Positions 1-7,230 of a DNA stretch of 64,000 bases are shown here, one piece after another. Source of the DNA: CAYRPO01 sp964426305 (GTDB taxonomy: Bacteria > Patescibacteriota > Saccharimonadia > Saccharimonadales > CAIOMD01). The DNA lies in assembly GCA_964426305.1 (NCBI GenBank), contig CAYRPO010000001.1, forward strand, positions 1 through 64,000. The letters run 5' to 3'. The notes beneath the pieces were generated by a model that was not told the DNA's origin, did no database searches, and saw nothing but the letters and a program-made list of their open reading frames with translations. Positions within the stretch are counted from its first letter, which is position 1. Each line of letters opens with the position of its first letter. The position numbers and the translations under genes are program-made.

Positions 1-225
1 ATGTTTGATGTTTGATACAACGGACCAAGAAAATACCGCCATAACAATTGGGTGCCATATCACGTACGACACCAATCCGAACAGAGCAACATCAACCAAC
101 CGCAACCAACCAGTAAAGTTATTTGGAATATGACCTGGCTGGAACCACCACAGCGCGAATAATGACACTAACATCAGTGCCATCGCGCTCAGAATATGAT
201 GTACGCGAATGCTACGGGTCGTCAT
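1..225 (-). CDS. Membrane glycosyltransferase, family 2-like (N-terminal part only)
   Basis: The gene runs off the left edge of the window, so only the first 75 codons are seen. They encode a short basic start, a membrane helix at about residues 10-28, a loop with HIPNNFTGW, and a second helix containing VSYVIWHPIV. This two-helix lead-in with an NNF.G loop and a YV.WH segment resembles the N-terminus of membrane-bound GT2 glycosyltransferases; that assignment is by memory of the pattern and the catalytic domain lies outside. The start is an ATG at 225-223 preceded by AAAAGGAA, a good ribosome binding site. It lies 229 bp downstream of galE on the same strand, which fits an envelope-polysaccharide locus. 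The gap 226-454 shows only a small AT-rich hairpin near 320-342. Confidence 0.5.
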   Translation of the reverse strand, partial: MTTRSIRVHHILSAMALMLVSLFALWWFQPGHIPNNFTGWLRLVDVALFGLVSYVIWHPIVMAVFSWSVVSNIKH

Positions 226-454
226 TTCCTTTTCAAAATAACACAAATTCGGCATCCGTACAACAACTATTGCATGGTATGTTTACTACACAATATTATG
301 TTGTAAAGACGAAAACATTGCTGAATAAATATATTGTTCAGCCACAAGACTTCACAGACATAATTTCTAACAGATTGGTAGCCTACGAGGGTTGGAATAT
401 TGTCAAAGTAACGAACGCAACGAATCGGAGCATTATGATGGTAGTGAGTATGTG

Positions 455-1423
455 TTATTGCTTAGCCCTAAGGATATCCTCATGGTGCTGCCATGCGTCT
501 TGAATCATATCTTCAAGAGTAGGACGTTCTGGCTTCCAGCCTAGCTCTTCGAATGCCTTTTCACTGGACGCAATCAGAATGGCCGGATCTCCTTCGCGGC
601 GCTTATCTATCGACACGGGGATCTTCTTACCAGTAACAGATTCAACAGCGGCAATGACTTCTTTGTTCGAGAACCCTTTGCCATTTGCGAGGTTATATAT
701 GCGATGCTCGCCTGGATGTTTTTTCTCGAGCGAAAGTGCAATAGCACGAGCTAGGTCATAAACATGTATGTAGTCACGAATACACGTTCCGTCGCTAGTG
801 GGATAGTCGTTGCCGTAAATACTGAATGAATGTCGGTTGCCGCTCACAACTTCGAGTAGCAGAGGGATGATGTGCGTTTCGAGCGGGTGGCGTTCGCCGT
901 GGCCCTTGTACGCACCGGCTACATTGAAGAAACGCAGACTGGTTGCGTCTAAGCCATGTGCAATGGATTCGCTCGTAAGTGCCATATCGATCGCTAGTTT
1001 AGTCATACCATATGTGTTTGTTGGGTTTGTCGGCGATTCCTCTGTGATGGGAACCGACACGGGGTTACCGTAAACAGCCGCAGTGGAAGCAAAAACGAGC
1101 TTTTTTATGCCTCGATCGCGAAGGACGTCAAGCATCTGCAGGGTACCTATAGTATTGTTTTGCCAATAAGCCTCTGGTTTCGTCATAGATTCACCTGCGG
1201 CAATATACGCCGCAAGATGGACGACCGCGTCAAAACACTCGTTAGGAATAGCGCTGCCAAAATCTGATATGGAGGATTCGATAAACTTGGCACGCGGATC
1301 AACTGCGTCCCAATTGCCGTGAGACAAATTATCTAGCACCGTCACATCATGACCCAGATCGAGCAGTACCTTAACGGTAACGCTCCCTATATATCCTGCT
1401 CCGCCTGTTACTATAATCTTCAT
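455..1423 (-). CDS. galE: UDP-glucose 4-epimerase
   Basis: This 322-aa short-chain dehydrogenase interconverts UDP-glucose and UDP-galactose with a tightly bound NAD. The Rossmann motif GGAGYIG is at residues 7-13, the catalytic pair is Y138 and K142 (YGMTK), and the active-site S/T stretch FASTAAVYG is at 111-119. The segment PTSDGTCIRDYIHVYDLA is the usual substrate-side signature of GalE. The length is slightly short of the usual ~330-340 aa but the domain is complete. The ATG at 1423 follows AGAGGAAAACAG, a Shine-Dalgarno sequence. It is cytosolic and supplies UDP-galactose to the glycosyltransferase encoded next on the same strand; galU further along the window would supply UDP-glucose. 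Confidence 0.93.
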   Translation of the reverse strand: MKIIVTGGAGYIGSVTVKVLLDLGHDVTVLDNLSHGNWDAVDPRAKFIESSISDFGSAIPNECFDAVVHLAAYIAAGESMTKPEAYWQNNTIGTLQMLDVLRDRGIKKLVFASTAAVYGNPVSVPITEESPTNPTNTYGMTKLAIDMALTSESIAHGLDATSLRFFNVAGAYKGHGERHPLETHIIPLLLEVVSGNRHSFSIYGNDYPTSDGTCIRDYIHVYDLARAIALSLEKKHPGEHRIYNLANGKGFSNKEVIAAVESVTGKKIPVSIDKRREGDPAILIASSEKAFEELGWKPERPTLEDMIQDAWQHHEDILRAKQ

Positions 1424-1547
1424 CTGTTTTCCTCTGCAGATAACTTACATGAGATTGACGTCGCAAGCAAACCCGAACCAATCGAACGGAAGAGCATGAA
1501 CCATAATAGACGATCCTAAATTACGGCATGTTCAGTCCAGCATCCCG

Positions 1548-2300
1548 CTAATCGTCTTTTATACAACTTATTACAAAGTTAAGGCCTAGCGGCGTTAACG
1601 ATACCTGCTCAATACCCTTATAGATAGTAGATGCTTCATCGCCAAACATAATGCCTACCTGTTTGATTAAACCTGGCGCTAGGCATTGAGTGCGAAATAG
1701 ATTGAAAATACTAATGTCATAGTCTTTAGAACTAATACCCATTACATGACATATCTGTTGTTTTTCGAATCTTACGCCTAGAACCTTATCATATTCCGCG
1801 GAGGATTGATTCTCTAGAGATTTATATACTGTGTAAAGTATTTTTGCATCTAATGCAGTTAGATTTTTTAGGATTTCTATAAAACTCATCTGCAGTGACA
1901 GCTCTGAGTTTGAATCCATCGCGTTGGCCATTAGCCTTGCCCAGAGTAACTGTAGATCTTCATCATCCTCTAGGCTTGCATTCTCAAGAATTGGTAGTGC
2001 AAATTTTGGCATTACTGCTTTAGTGCTCGTAATGTTACGTGCCTTGAGAATGCAGTTCACTTTATCAGTATATGCGACCTGTCGCTCCCATCTAAATAGT
2101 CTTAGCCTATCTCCAATAATACCTGATGTGATTTCCGCTGGCTCTTTGAGAACCGTAGACACAAAACGTAGAATTTTTTCTGTGGTTTTGACGGTTTGGG
2201 TTCCAAATTTAGCAGTTTCCGCCAATGCCACTGCAACTTCTTTTATGCCATTTTCGTCAGGATTCATTACATTGATCATAACAAATAAACCACAGACCAC
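1548..2300 (-). CDS. Abi-alpha (DUF4393) family protein
   Basis: A 250-aa soluble protein of the DUF4393/Abi-alpha type. The family signature is visible in the middle: 'FALPILENASLEDDEDLQ' followed by 'LLWARLMANAMDSNSE' and then a segment on joint decisions 'FIEILKNLTALDAKIL'. Relatives are named after the lactococcal abortive-infection system, so a phage-defence role is suggested by family but unproven here. The start used is GTG at 2300, 15 nt after the SD-like GAGGAGG at 2317-2323; an internal ATG (residue 8) is possible. It lies immediately downstream of a 48-bp module that is also found before the next gene. The C-terminus looks intact. Confidence 0.75.
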   Translation of the reverse strand: MVCGLFVMINVMNPDENGIKEVAVALAETAKFGTQTVKTTEKILRFVSTVLKEPAEITSGIIGDRLRLFRWERQVAYTDKVNCILKARNITSTKAVMPKFALPILENASLEDDEDLQLLWARLMANAMDSNSELSLQMSFIEILKNLTALDAKILYTVYKSLENQSSAEYDKVLGVRFEKQQICHVMGISSKDYDISIFNLFRTQCLAPGLIKQVGIMFGDEASTIYKGIEQVSLTPLGLNFVISCIKDD

Positions 2301-2311
2301 CAGGCTTATCG

Positions 2312-2359
2312 CTTTGCCTCCTCATTATACGGCCGCACGTCCTGTACAAACGTCTTACG
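2312..2359 (-). repeat. 48-bp upstream module, copy A
   Basis: On the minus strand this block begins at the stop codon of the flavin split-barrel gene and ends with AGGAGGCAAAG just before the Abi-alpha-like gene. It is identical to copy B (2878-2925) at 37 of 48 positions by direct alignment, without gaps. The best conserved parts are GACGTT, GGACGTGCG, CCGTATA and AGGAGGCA. Each contains a -10-like hexamer (TATAAT here) directly before the SD. Confidence 0.7.
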
Positions 2360-2855
2360 ATTTGATTAAGGAGCTCAGTGGTACTTCAACCCTGTAATCA
2401 AGGTAGAGGCCATCCTTCTCTTTTGCATCGTTAATCCATATTTTAATGGGCTTAATTTTGTATATTCTTCTGGGTGACATAGATATAAATTCCGCTATTT
2501 CGCGCTTATGCTGCTTTGCTTTATACAGACAGCCAATGGCCTTGAGCAATTCGCCTGGGTTTTTAACCTCACTTACCGTCCCGCTGATATACACTCCAAC
2601 GCCTTCACCTTCAGGAGCCGTAGAATCGTACACCGTAACAAAACACTCGGAGCAATGTTTAACGTTGTCTGCATGCACTGTATTGGTTGGTGAAACAAAG
2701 TATAAATTATATGATTCATCCTTTGCGTACCATACTGCTGTGTTCCAGGGCATATGGTCTTTTGTTACGGTAGCAATATTCAAATATGCAATATTCCTGA
2801 GTACTTCTTCGGCGATTTCTGTGGCGGTTTTCATAACTTCTACGAATAGTATCAC
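2355..2855 (-). CDS. Pyridoxamine 5'-phosphate oxidase-like flavin split-barrel protein
   Basis: A 166-aa single-domain protein with the FMN-binding split-barrel pattern: 'IATVTKDHMPWNTAVWYA' near the N-terminus, then 'LYFVSP' and a glycine-rich 'GVGVYISGTVSEV'. Members bind FMN or F420 and reduce diverse substrates; the substrate cannot be read from sequence, and it is too short and divergent to be called the true PdxH. The start taken is GTG at 2855; an ATG seven codons on (MKTATEIAEE) is a good alternative. Both lie downstream of AGGAGGCAGAGG in copy B of a 48-bp module. It sits within the accessory island between an Abi-alpha-like gene and a divergent pair of small genes. Confidence 0.75.
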   Translation of the reverse strand: MILFVEVMKTATEIAEEVLRNIAYLNIATVTKDHMPWNTAVWYAKDESYNLYFVSPTNTVHADNVKHCSECFVTVYDSTAPEGEGVGVYISGTVSEVKNPGELLKAIGCLYKAKQHKREIAEFISMSPRRIYKIKPIKIWINDAKEKDGLYLDYRVEVPLSSLIKS

Positions 2856-2877
2856 AACTTGTAGGATTTTTTCTTTC

Positions 2878-2925
2878 CTCTGCCTCCTGAGTATACGGGC
2901 GCACGTCCCGCGTCAACGTCGTTCG
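2878..2925 (-). repeat. 48-bp upstream module, copy B
   Basis: This copy precedes the flavin split-barrel gene in the same position and orientation that copy A holds before the Abi-alpha-like gene. It includes TTGACG, GGACGTGCG, a TATACT hexamer and AGGAGG. A short GC-rich hairpin (AGCGCC TGGG GGCGCT, 2937-2952) lies just upstream, in the gap to the divergent DUF3768 gene. Confidence 0.7.
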
Positions 2926-3036
2926 TCCCTAGGGCAAGCGCCTGGGGGCGCTCCACATTGACCCGCGCCGATGCTTCTCCCGTGTTTGCTCGCCAGAGCG
3001 GCAGAAAGCCCGTTCAGTAAATCACAGGAGGGTTCT

Positions 3037-3360
3037 ATGAACTCAGATATCAATGTAGAGCATGCAGCAAAAATAGCAGAACTGAACGACACGTACCGTC
3101 AGGGGCTTAGCTTCACCATTACACGGGGCGTACAGGCGCTCGATGACCTTATCGGACTGATTCAGGCGGTGCGTGATTACAGTGACTTTAACGAAGGCAA
3201 TGATCCATATGGCGAGCATGACTTTGGTGTGCTGTACTGGCACAATGATAAGATCTTTTGGAAGATCGATTACTACACGCCTGAGCTTAAGGGGTGGTGT
3301 GACCCGCTAAGTCCGGATTGCAACCGAGTGTTGACTATCATGTTAGCCGAGGAGTACTAA
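3037..3360 (+). CDS. DUF3768 family protein
   Basis: A 107-aa protein matching the DUF3768 pattern very well: 'IAELNDTYRQ' at the start, 'FTITRGVQAL', then 'DPYGEHDFGVL', 'FWKIDYY' and the terminal 'RVLTIMLAEEY'. The function of the family is unknown; members are common on plasmids and integrated elements in proteobacteria. The ATG at 3037 follows ACAGGAGGGTTCT, a strong SD, and removes 22 unlikely upstream residues. It is followed after 1 nt by the next small gene, whose SD (GAGGAG) lies within its own last codons, so the two form an operon. This is a transfer-associated family in an island setting. Confidence 0.85.
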   Translation: MNSDINVEHAAKIAELNDTYRQGLSFTITRGVQALDDLIGLIQAVRDYSDFNEGNDPYGEHDFGVLYWHNDKIFWKIDYYTPELKGWCDPLSPDCNRVLTIMLAEEY

Positions 3361-3361
3361 G

Positions 3362-3625
3362 ATGAGTACTCCTACCGAAACCTACAACGGGTGGACGAAC
3401 TACGAAACGTGGATCGTTAACCTGTGGCTTACGAATGATCCGTATTCTTACGATAAATTGCAGTACATCATTGGAGCGTTCGAGACTGTAAGTCAACAGG
3501 CTTATGAGCTTGAAAATTGCGTTTCAGATGACTACGAACGTGGATCTTCGATGTGGAGCGATTTGATAGAGTCTGCGATGCAACGCGTAAATTGGTATGA
3601 AATCGTTGAGGCCAACTGCGCATAA
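3362..3625 (+). CDS. Small 'GWTNYETW' plasmid/phage-type protein
   Basis: An 87-aa acidic protein. The N-terminal 'YNGWTNYETWIVNLWLTND' is a well-known signature of small proteins of unknown function found on phages and plasmids (I believe DUF7249). The rest is helical with many aromatic and acidic residues. It is translationally coupled to the DUF3768 gene (1-nt gap, SD GAGGAG inside the upstream gene). Its stop is followed directly by the hairpin array at 3626-3990. Function unknown; DNA mimicry or a regulatory role would be speculation. Confidence 0.75.
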   Translation: MSTPTETYNGWTNYETWIVNLWLTNDPYSYDKLQYIIGAFETVSQQAYELENCVSDDYERGSSMWSDLIESAMQRVNWYEIVEANCA

Positions 3626-3990
3626 GCGATGTCGTCCTGGGTAAGACGCAAAACGACCCACTTATCTACGTAACTGCGGGTGTATTGTGCCAGCGTATGT
3701 TTGACAACACTCGCCTGTGGCGAGCGACATCAAACATTTAGCCAAGGGGTAAGTCGATCATCTGCTTCATACATCCGGCCGAGCAAGCTCTGCCGAACGA
3801 ATGAAGCTGATGTATTTCTGATTATATTTCATTGGTTGGTGTAGTATCTTTCGCTCATATCGCTGAACGAATAGCGTTATCCCTGCGGGTAAACGCCTAT
3901 CCGCTCAGCGCTACTCACTTGGATCGGGATGGCCATTGCCCACGCGACAAGCGCGCAGGCAACCACCATCCCTTAGTGGAGAACAGATGC
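3626..3990. repeat. Array of four long imperfect hairpins
   Basis: This 365-bp gap between convergent genes holds no gene but four consecutive inverted repeats. H1 is compound: GATGTCG 3628-3634 pairs with CGACATC 3725-3731 and encloses CTCGCC-TGT-GGCGAG (3710-3724). H2 is 3757-3815, with GCTTCAT/ATGAAGC and a GAGC-AA-GCTC tip. H3 is 3861-3910, with CGCTGA/TCAGCG closing an inner stem near ATAGCGTT. H4 is 3926-3972, with GGGATGG/CCATCCC, an inner TTGCC/GGCAA and a CGCG-ACAA-GCGCG-like tip. The density and similar length of the arms suggest one functional region. The neighbouring replication-relaxation gene makes an origin or nick region plausible. No attC consensus is seen. Confidence 0.7.
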
Positions 3991-4797
3991 TCACTGAAAT
4001 ACTTTAGTCGTCTTGTCAGAATCGAGCGTATTTTTCCATATAACTGTTTTAGGGTTGTGTTTGATGTCATCGATTGACGTAACGTAAATTTCAAGCTCAT
4101 CATCTATGTCTTCATCCAGAGCGTTTATTGCCGCTGTAGTGCGATCAATTAGCCGTTTGCGGTCGCACACGAGTAGTAGCGCGGGGAGTGGCGAGTTTGT
4201 TACTTCCCATTCTCCTTCATCTGCATATTCCATATAGTCTTTTATTCTCCGTATATTTGCATGCATGGGTCTGTTGCTTTCTATGTATATCAGGAAATAC
4301 TGCTTCACAGTGCTACCAACTTTGTGCTGTATGTATAGATCAGGTCTTTTAGTTGGAAAATAATTGTACAGCGCAGTTTCGCTAGCGGTAAAAATATTTA
4401 CGTTGTCAGCAAGGGCCATATCGAGTTGGTTGCGTATGTCATATATCGATAGTGACGTCTTTATGAACCTTAGTGAAGGATCTTTCATGCGCTTAATGCT
4501 AGCTAATACGGGCTTACTATATTTGTCTGGAGATTTAGCGGCAATGGCATTAACACCGTCTGATAAAAGATAGTACGAGGCAGGTCTATGAGTTAGCCTG
4601 TATGATTGCTCGTGTCTTCTGCCTATGTATCCGTTTACACTTAGAACTTTGAGTCGTTTGTTTATGGTGTCAATATCTGAGGCATGAAGAGAGATGGCTA
4701 GTGTTTGGCTGGTTGCTATGCGATAACAATATAGCTCGTGCATTATGGCTAGTTGCTTGTCGTTTAGTTTACGTTTTGCTTGGTCTAGCTCCGCCAT
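3991..4797 (-). CDS. Replication-relaxation family protein
   Basis: A 268-aa protein with an N-terminal winged-helix region (residues about 1-75, 'LNDKQLAIMHELYCYRIATS' then 'INKRLKVLSVNGYIGRR') and a C-terminal half containing 'FPTKRPDLYIQ' and 'LIYIESNR', the pattern of the Replic_Relax family (nuclease-like fold, RPD and E residues). Family members act in replication or mobilisation of plasmids and integrative elements. The start is taken at ATG 4797 rather than 33 nt upstream because a TATACT box at 4813-4808 lies 10 nt ahead and no SD is visible, so it may be leaderless. It converges on the hairpin array, a possible cognate DNA site. Confidence 0.7.
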   Translation of the reverse strand: MAELDQAKRKLNDKQLAIMHELYCYRIATSQTLAISLHASDIDTINKRLKVLSVNGYIGRRHEQSYRLTHRPASYYLLSDGVNAIAAKSPDKYSKPVLASIKRMKDPSLRFIKTSLSIYDIRNQLDMALADNVNIFTASETALYNYFPTKRPDLYIQHKVGSTVKQYFLIYIESNRPMHANIRRIKDYMEYADEGEWEVTNSPLPALLLVCDRKRLIDRTTAAINALDEDIDDELEIYVTSIDDIKHNPKTVIWKNTLDSDKTTKVFQ

Positions 4798-4862
4798 AGT
4801 AGTAATAAGTATAATATAATAAAGTGTCATGAGACATCAAAATTAACAGATGCAAAACAACA

Positions 4863-4894
4863 AAAAAACACACTTTCCGGAAAGTGTGTTTTTT
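4863..4894. terminator. Bidirectional intrinsic terminator
   Basis: A perfect 32-nt palindrome with arms AAAAAACACACTTTCC and its complement, so that each strand has a stem followed by a run of six T. It separates the 130-aa protein gene (ending 4907) from the replication-relaxation gene, both on the minus strand. Confidence 0.9.
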
Positions 4895-4906
4895 AAGTTC
4901 GTATCG

Positions 4907-5299
4907 TCAATTTGTAGTGCTGGAATCTAGTGTTTCGAGGAGTTTCCAGAGCCATTCCCCGGGGCCTATTTCTTCAATTAATTTGGTGTTGATTTGGCTC
5001 CATTGTTCACGAGTTACAATCGTCTGGTGTTCACCAGATAGGCTGTCGGAAATGTTAATAACAAGCATTGGATTAATGATATCGTGCCCGTCGTACTTGT
5101 CCTGCGACAATGACAAGACATCAAGTAACTCGTCTAACCACGCCTTGGGCCCCATATCATCCATGAGTGCCGTGTTTGCTGCAACCCAATCCTCGGCCGA
5201 GCCAAGGTTTTCGTGCTTCGTGAAGGCGTGAGGCGCAAAGCTAATTGCGTAATAGGGGTTTGCTGCAAGTGCAGAAAAATCAAGGTCGGACTCATCCAT
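4907..5299 (-). CDS. Unrecognised 130-aa protein built from an internal duplication
   Basis: No family recognised. The protein consists of two 49-residue units in exact register 62 residues apart: residues 14-62 and 76-124. Shared positions include N14/N76, P15/P77, W38/W100, N42-T43/N104-T105, G50-P51/G112-P113, W54-L55/W116-L117 and L58-L59/L120-L121. The unit ends in a helix-like 'GP..WL..LL..L'. The composition is strongly acidic. The start is ATG 5299: a TATACT box at 5311-5306 leaves a 6-nt gap and there is no SD, consistent with a leaderless mRNA; longer frames upstream would cross the promoter. It is divergent from the recombinase operon, so an autoregulatory or control role for the island is conceivable but untested. 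Confidence 0.6.
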   Translation of the reverse strand: MDESDLDFSALAANPYYAISFAPHAFTKHENLGSAEDWVAANTALMDDMGPKAWLDELLDVLSLSQDKYDGHDIINPMLVINISDSLSGEHQTIVTREQWSQINTKLIEEIGPGEWLWKLLETLDSSTTN

Positions 5300-5366
5300 A
5301 ACAACAGTATAACGTATGCACACCACCGCTCTGTGGAAAATGCAACTATAATTTCCAAAATACATC

Positions 5367-5396
5367 TTGTAACTATCCGCGCAAGGATAGTATAAT
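5367..5396 (+). promoter_or_regulatory. Promoter with internal operator for the recombinase operon
   Basis: TTGTAA (5367-5372), an 18-bp spacer and a perfect TATAAT (5391-5396). The spacer is itself an inverted repeat, CTATCC-GCGCAA-GGATAG, exactly filling -35 to -10. A repressor bound there would occlude RNA polymerase. AGAAAGGG follows as SD for the 58-aa gene. Confidence 0.8.
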
Positions 5397-5418
5397 TATT
5401 ACAGAAAGGGTCATCTCT

Positions 5419-5595
5419 ATGTTAGCAGAGGGTACGAATCAGAGATTAACCGCAGGGCAAGCCGAAAACCTCAGGGTAATACTTGAGCGCACGCAAAACC
5501 GACCCGTTGAGGCGCACGAGGCGCTAGAAGTTGGGCACGCGCTGCTGGCATTTTACGAAACACTCGCTGACAGTACTACAGGAGTAAACGCTTAA
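5419..5595 (+). CDS. Small 58-aa protein ahead of the recombinase
   Basis: Not recognised. It begins MLAEGTNQRLTAGQAENL and ends ETLADSTTGVNA. The middle is charged and helical, with 'ENLRVILERTQNRPVEA' followed by 'HEALEVGHALLAFYETLA'. It has no cysteines and no membrane segment. The ATG at 5419 follows AGAAAGGGTCATCTCT, and a strong promoter lies 23 bp upstream. Its TAA is one base before the ATG of the serine recombinase, and the recombinase's only SD-like sequence (ACAGGAG, 5578-5584) lies inside this gene, so the two are almost certainly translated together. By position it could be an excision or regulatory partner of the integrase; that is inference only. Confidence 0.65.
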   Translation: MLAEGTNQRLTAGQAENLRVILERTQNRPVEAHEALEVGHALLAFYETLADSTTGVNA

Positions 5596-5596
5596 C

Positions 5597-7084
5597 ATGG
5601 ATCGTTCGAGTGCAGTAATTCTGGCACGTGTCTCTAGTAAGGCCCAAGAGGACGAGGGATACTCGCTTGATGCACAGCTTAAGCTACTCAAGAACTACTG
5701 TGAAAACAAAAACCTGGAAGTGGTGAAGATATTCAAGATTGCCGAGACCGCCTCAAAAGATCAGCGCCGAAAAACTTTTCACGAGTTGCTCAAGTATATC
5801 TCGAAGAATAAGGTATATCATTTGGCGGTAGAAAAAACAGATCGCTTGACGCGCAATTTTCGGGATGCGGTGGCTATAGATGAATGGCTTGAGAAAAACG
5901 AGGATCGATACTTACATGCCGTCAAAGAGAACCTGCTGCTCCATAAAAATGCTCGCTCTGACGTGAAGTTTATGTGGAACATCCATCTTTCTGTGGCCAA
6001 GAAGTACAGTGACAATCTGCGCGAAGAAGCAATGAAGGGCTGGGCAGAAAAGCTGGCTCAAGGTTGGTTGCCGGCCGTTCCCCCGCCAGGATACATGACA
6101 GTTGTCGAGAACGGAAAACGCATTCATGTGCCAAACCCAGCCACAAAACCCTTGATGCAGGAGGTATTCAAGAAATATCTTGAGCCGAATCATTCGATTG
6201 CTTCTATTGTCGAAGAGATGAAACTACTGGGTATTACAACCAGTAAAGGGCGCCCATACTGCAAAAGTAATGTTCAAAGGATTTTAACCAATCCCTTCTA
6301 TATCGGCATAAACAGGTTTGATGGTAAGGATTATCCAGGGGCGCAACAACCGATCCTAAGCAAGGAGCTATTCGAGAATGTGCAGCGAAAGCTACATGGC
6401 GGGCGCCCTCTTGTGATGGTGCGCCACAACACGCCACTAAAGGGCATAATTCGCTGCAAAGATTGTTCAACGCTCGTAACTTGGCAATTGCAGAAGGGTC
6501 GTTACTATGGCGCATGTCGTCGACGTAGCGCTGCATGTAGAGACGCTAAGCTGCTCAGGGAGGAAGATGTCGAAACGACTATTATTGCCATGCTTCGTGA
6601 GCTTGTATGTCCATCGCCAGAAATAATTGACTGGGTAACTGAGACGTTACGGCAAAACCACAGGAACGATATAGAGGAGCGTAAAATGGCAGCGGCTTCT
6701 ATTCAGGCTCAGATAGATCGCATAAAGCGAATGGACGACAGTCTATACGAAGACAAGCTTGCAGGAGACATAACGCCTGCTCAGTACGGCGAAAAACACC
6801 AACGATTTACCAACGAACTCGAAGAGCTAAATGACAAGCTCACAAAGCACAGCAAAACATTCACGCGTAGGTTAGAACAGAACCTCTACATACTGAAGCT
6901 TTCGCAAAAAGCAGCCGATATTTACCGTAACAAAACGCCCGATCAAAAACGTTTGATCATTACCTTATTGTTTGGGGAACTAATGCTGGAAGGAGGCGCA
7001 TTAACAGCAACATACACTACATTAACAGAGGCGATAGCCGAAAAAGTTTGTAACACCCGTAAAATCATGGAGGCAAGAAAATGA
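5597..7084 (+). CDS. Large serine recombinase (integrase)
   Basis: A 495-aa site-specific recombinase. The N-terminal resolvase domain begins 'AVILARVSSKAQEDEGYSLD', with the nucleophile expected at S13. Arginines of the active site are visible in 'EKTDRLTRNFRDAV'. The recombinase domain follows, with 'PPGYMTV', 'ITTSKGRPYCKSNVQRILTN' and 'PFYIG'. A zinc ribbon is seen at CKDC (about 286-289) and the cysteines of 'GACRRRSAAC' (about 306 and 313). A coiled-coil 'MAAASIQAQIDRIKRMDD' and a helical tail complete it. The order and size match integrating rather than resolving enzymes. It is second in a two-gene operon under an operator-containing promoter and ends 71 bp from tRNA-Gln, the likely integration neighbourhood. 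Confidence 0.92.
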   Translation: MDRSSAVILARVSSKAQEDEGYSLDAQLKLLKNYCENKNLEVVKIFKIAETASKDQRRKTFHELLKYISKNKVYHLAVEKTDRLTRNFRDAVAIDEWLEKNEDRYLHAVKENLLLHKNARSDVKFMWNIHLSVAKKYSDNLREEAMKGWAEKLAQGWLPAVPPPGYMTVVENGKRIHVPNPATKPLMQEVFKKYLEPNHSIASIVEEMKLLGITTSKGRPYCKSNVQRILTNPFYIGINRFDGKDYPGAQQPILSKELFENVQRKLHGGRPLVMVRHNTPLKGIIRCKDCSTLVTWQLQKGRYYGACRRRSAACRDAKLLREEDVETTIIAMLRELVCPSPEIIDWVTETLRQNHRNDIEERKMAAASIQAQIDRIKRMDDSLYEDKLAGDITPAQYGEKHQRFTNELEELNDKLTKHSKTFTRRLEQNLYILKLSQKAADIYRNKTPDQKRLIITLLFGELMLEGGALTATYTTLTEAIAEKVCNTRKIMEARK

Positions 7085-7155
7085 CATTACAAACCAACAA
7101 AAATGACCCCGATAACAGAGGTCATAATACGCTCGAAGACGAGCTGCGTTCTATT

Positions 7156-7230
7156 TGGCTGGGGGTGAGGGATTCGAACCCCCGAATGCCAGGACCAAAA
7201 CCTGGTGCCTTACCGCTTGGCCAACCCCCA
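7156..7230 (-). tRNA. tRNA-Gln (anticodon TTG)
   Basis: On the minus strand the acceptor TGGGGGT pairs with ACCCCCA, followed by discriminator G and an encoded CCA. The anticodon stem CCAGG/CCTGG encloses loop TTTTGGT with anticodon TTG (reads CAA). The T-arm is GGGGG-TTCGAAT-CCCTC. The length is 75 nt with CCA. The accessory island abuts its 3' end. Confidence 0.95.

Larger units (their letters stand above)
1480..7155. mobile_element. Putative integrated element next to tRNA-Gln
   Basis: Inference from content. A large serine recombinase gene ends 71 bp from the encoded CCA end of tRNA-Gln. Leftwards lie a replication-relaxation protein, a long hairpin array, an Abi-alpha-like protein and several small plasmid/phage-type genes, and then housekeeping galE. 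The right boundary is set at the tRNA 3' end (7156). The left boundary is a guess placed between galE and the Abi-alpha-like gene; no copy of the tRNA 3' end was seen there by eye, but serine recombinases need only a very short core. Genes run on both strands, unlike the operonic flanks. Confidence 0.55.

Noticed and set aside
123..503. 126-codon plus-strand reading frame
   Set aside because: It overlaps the start of the minus-strand glycosyltransferase and the end of galE, has no SD, and its composition is unlike neighbouring proteins.
3626..3990. Integron attC sites as an explanation of the hairpins
   Set aside because: No GTTRRRY/RYYYAAC core pairs at the hairpin ends, and no tyrosine integron integrase in the window.
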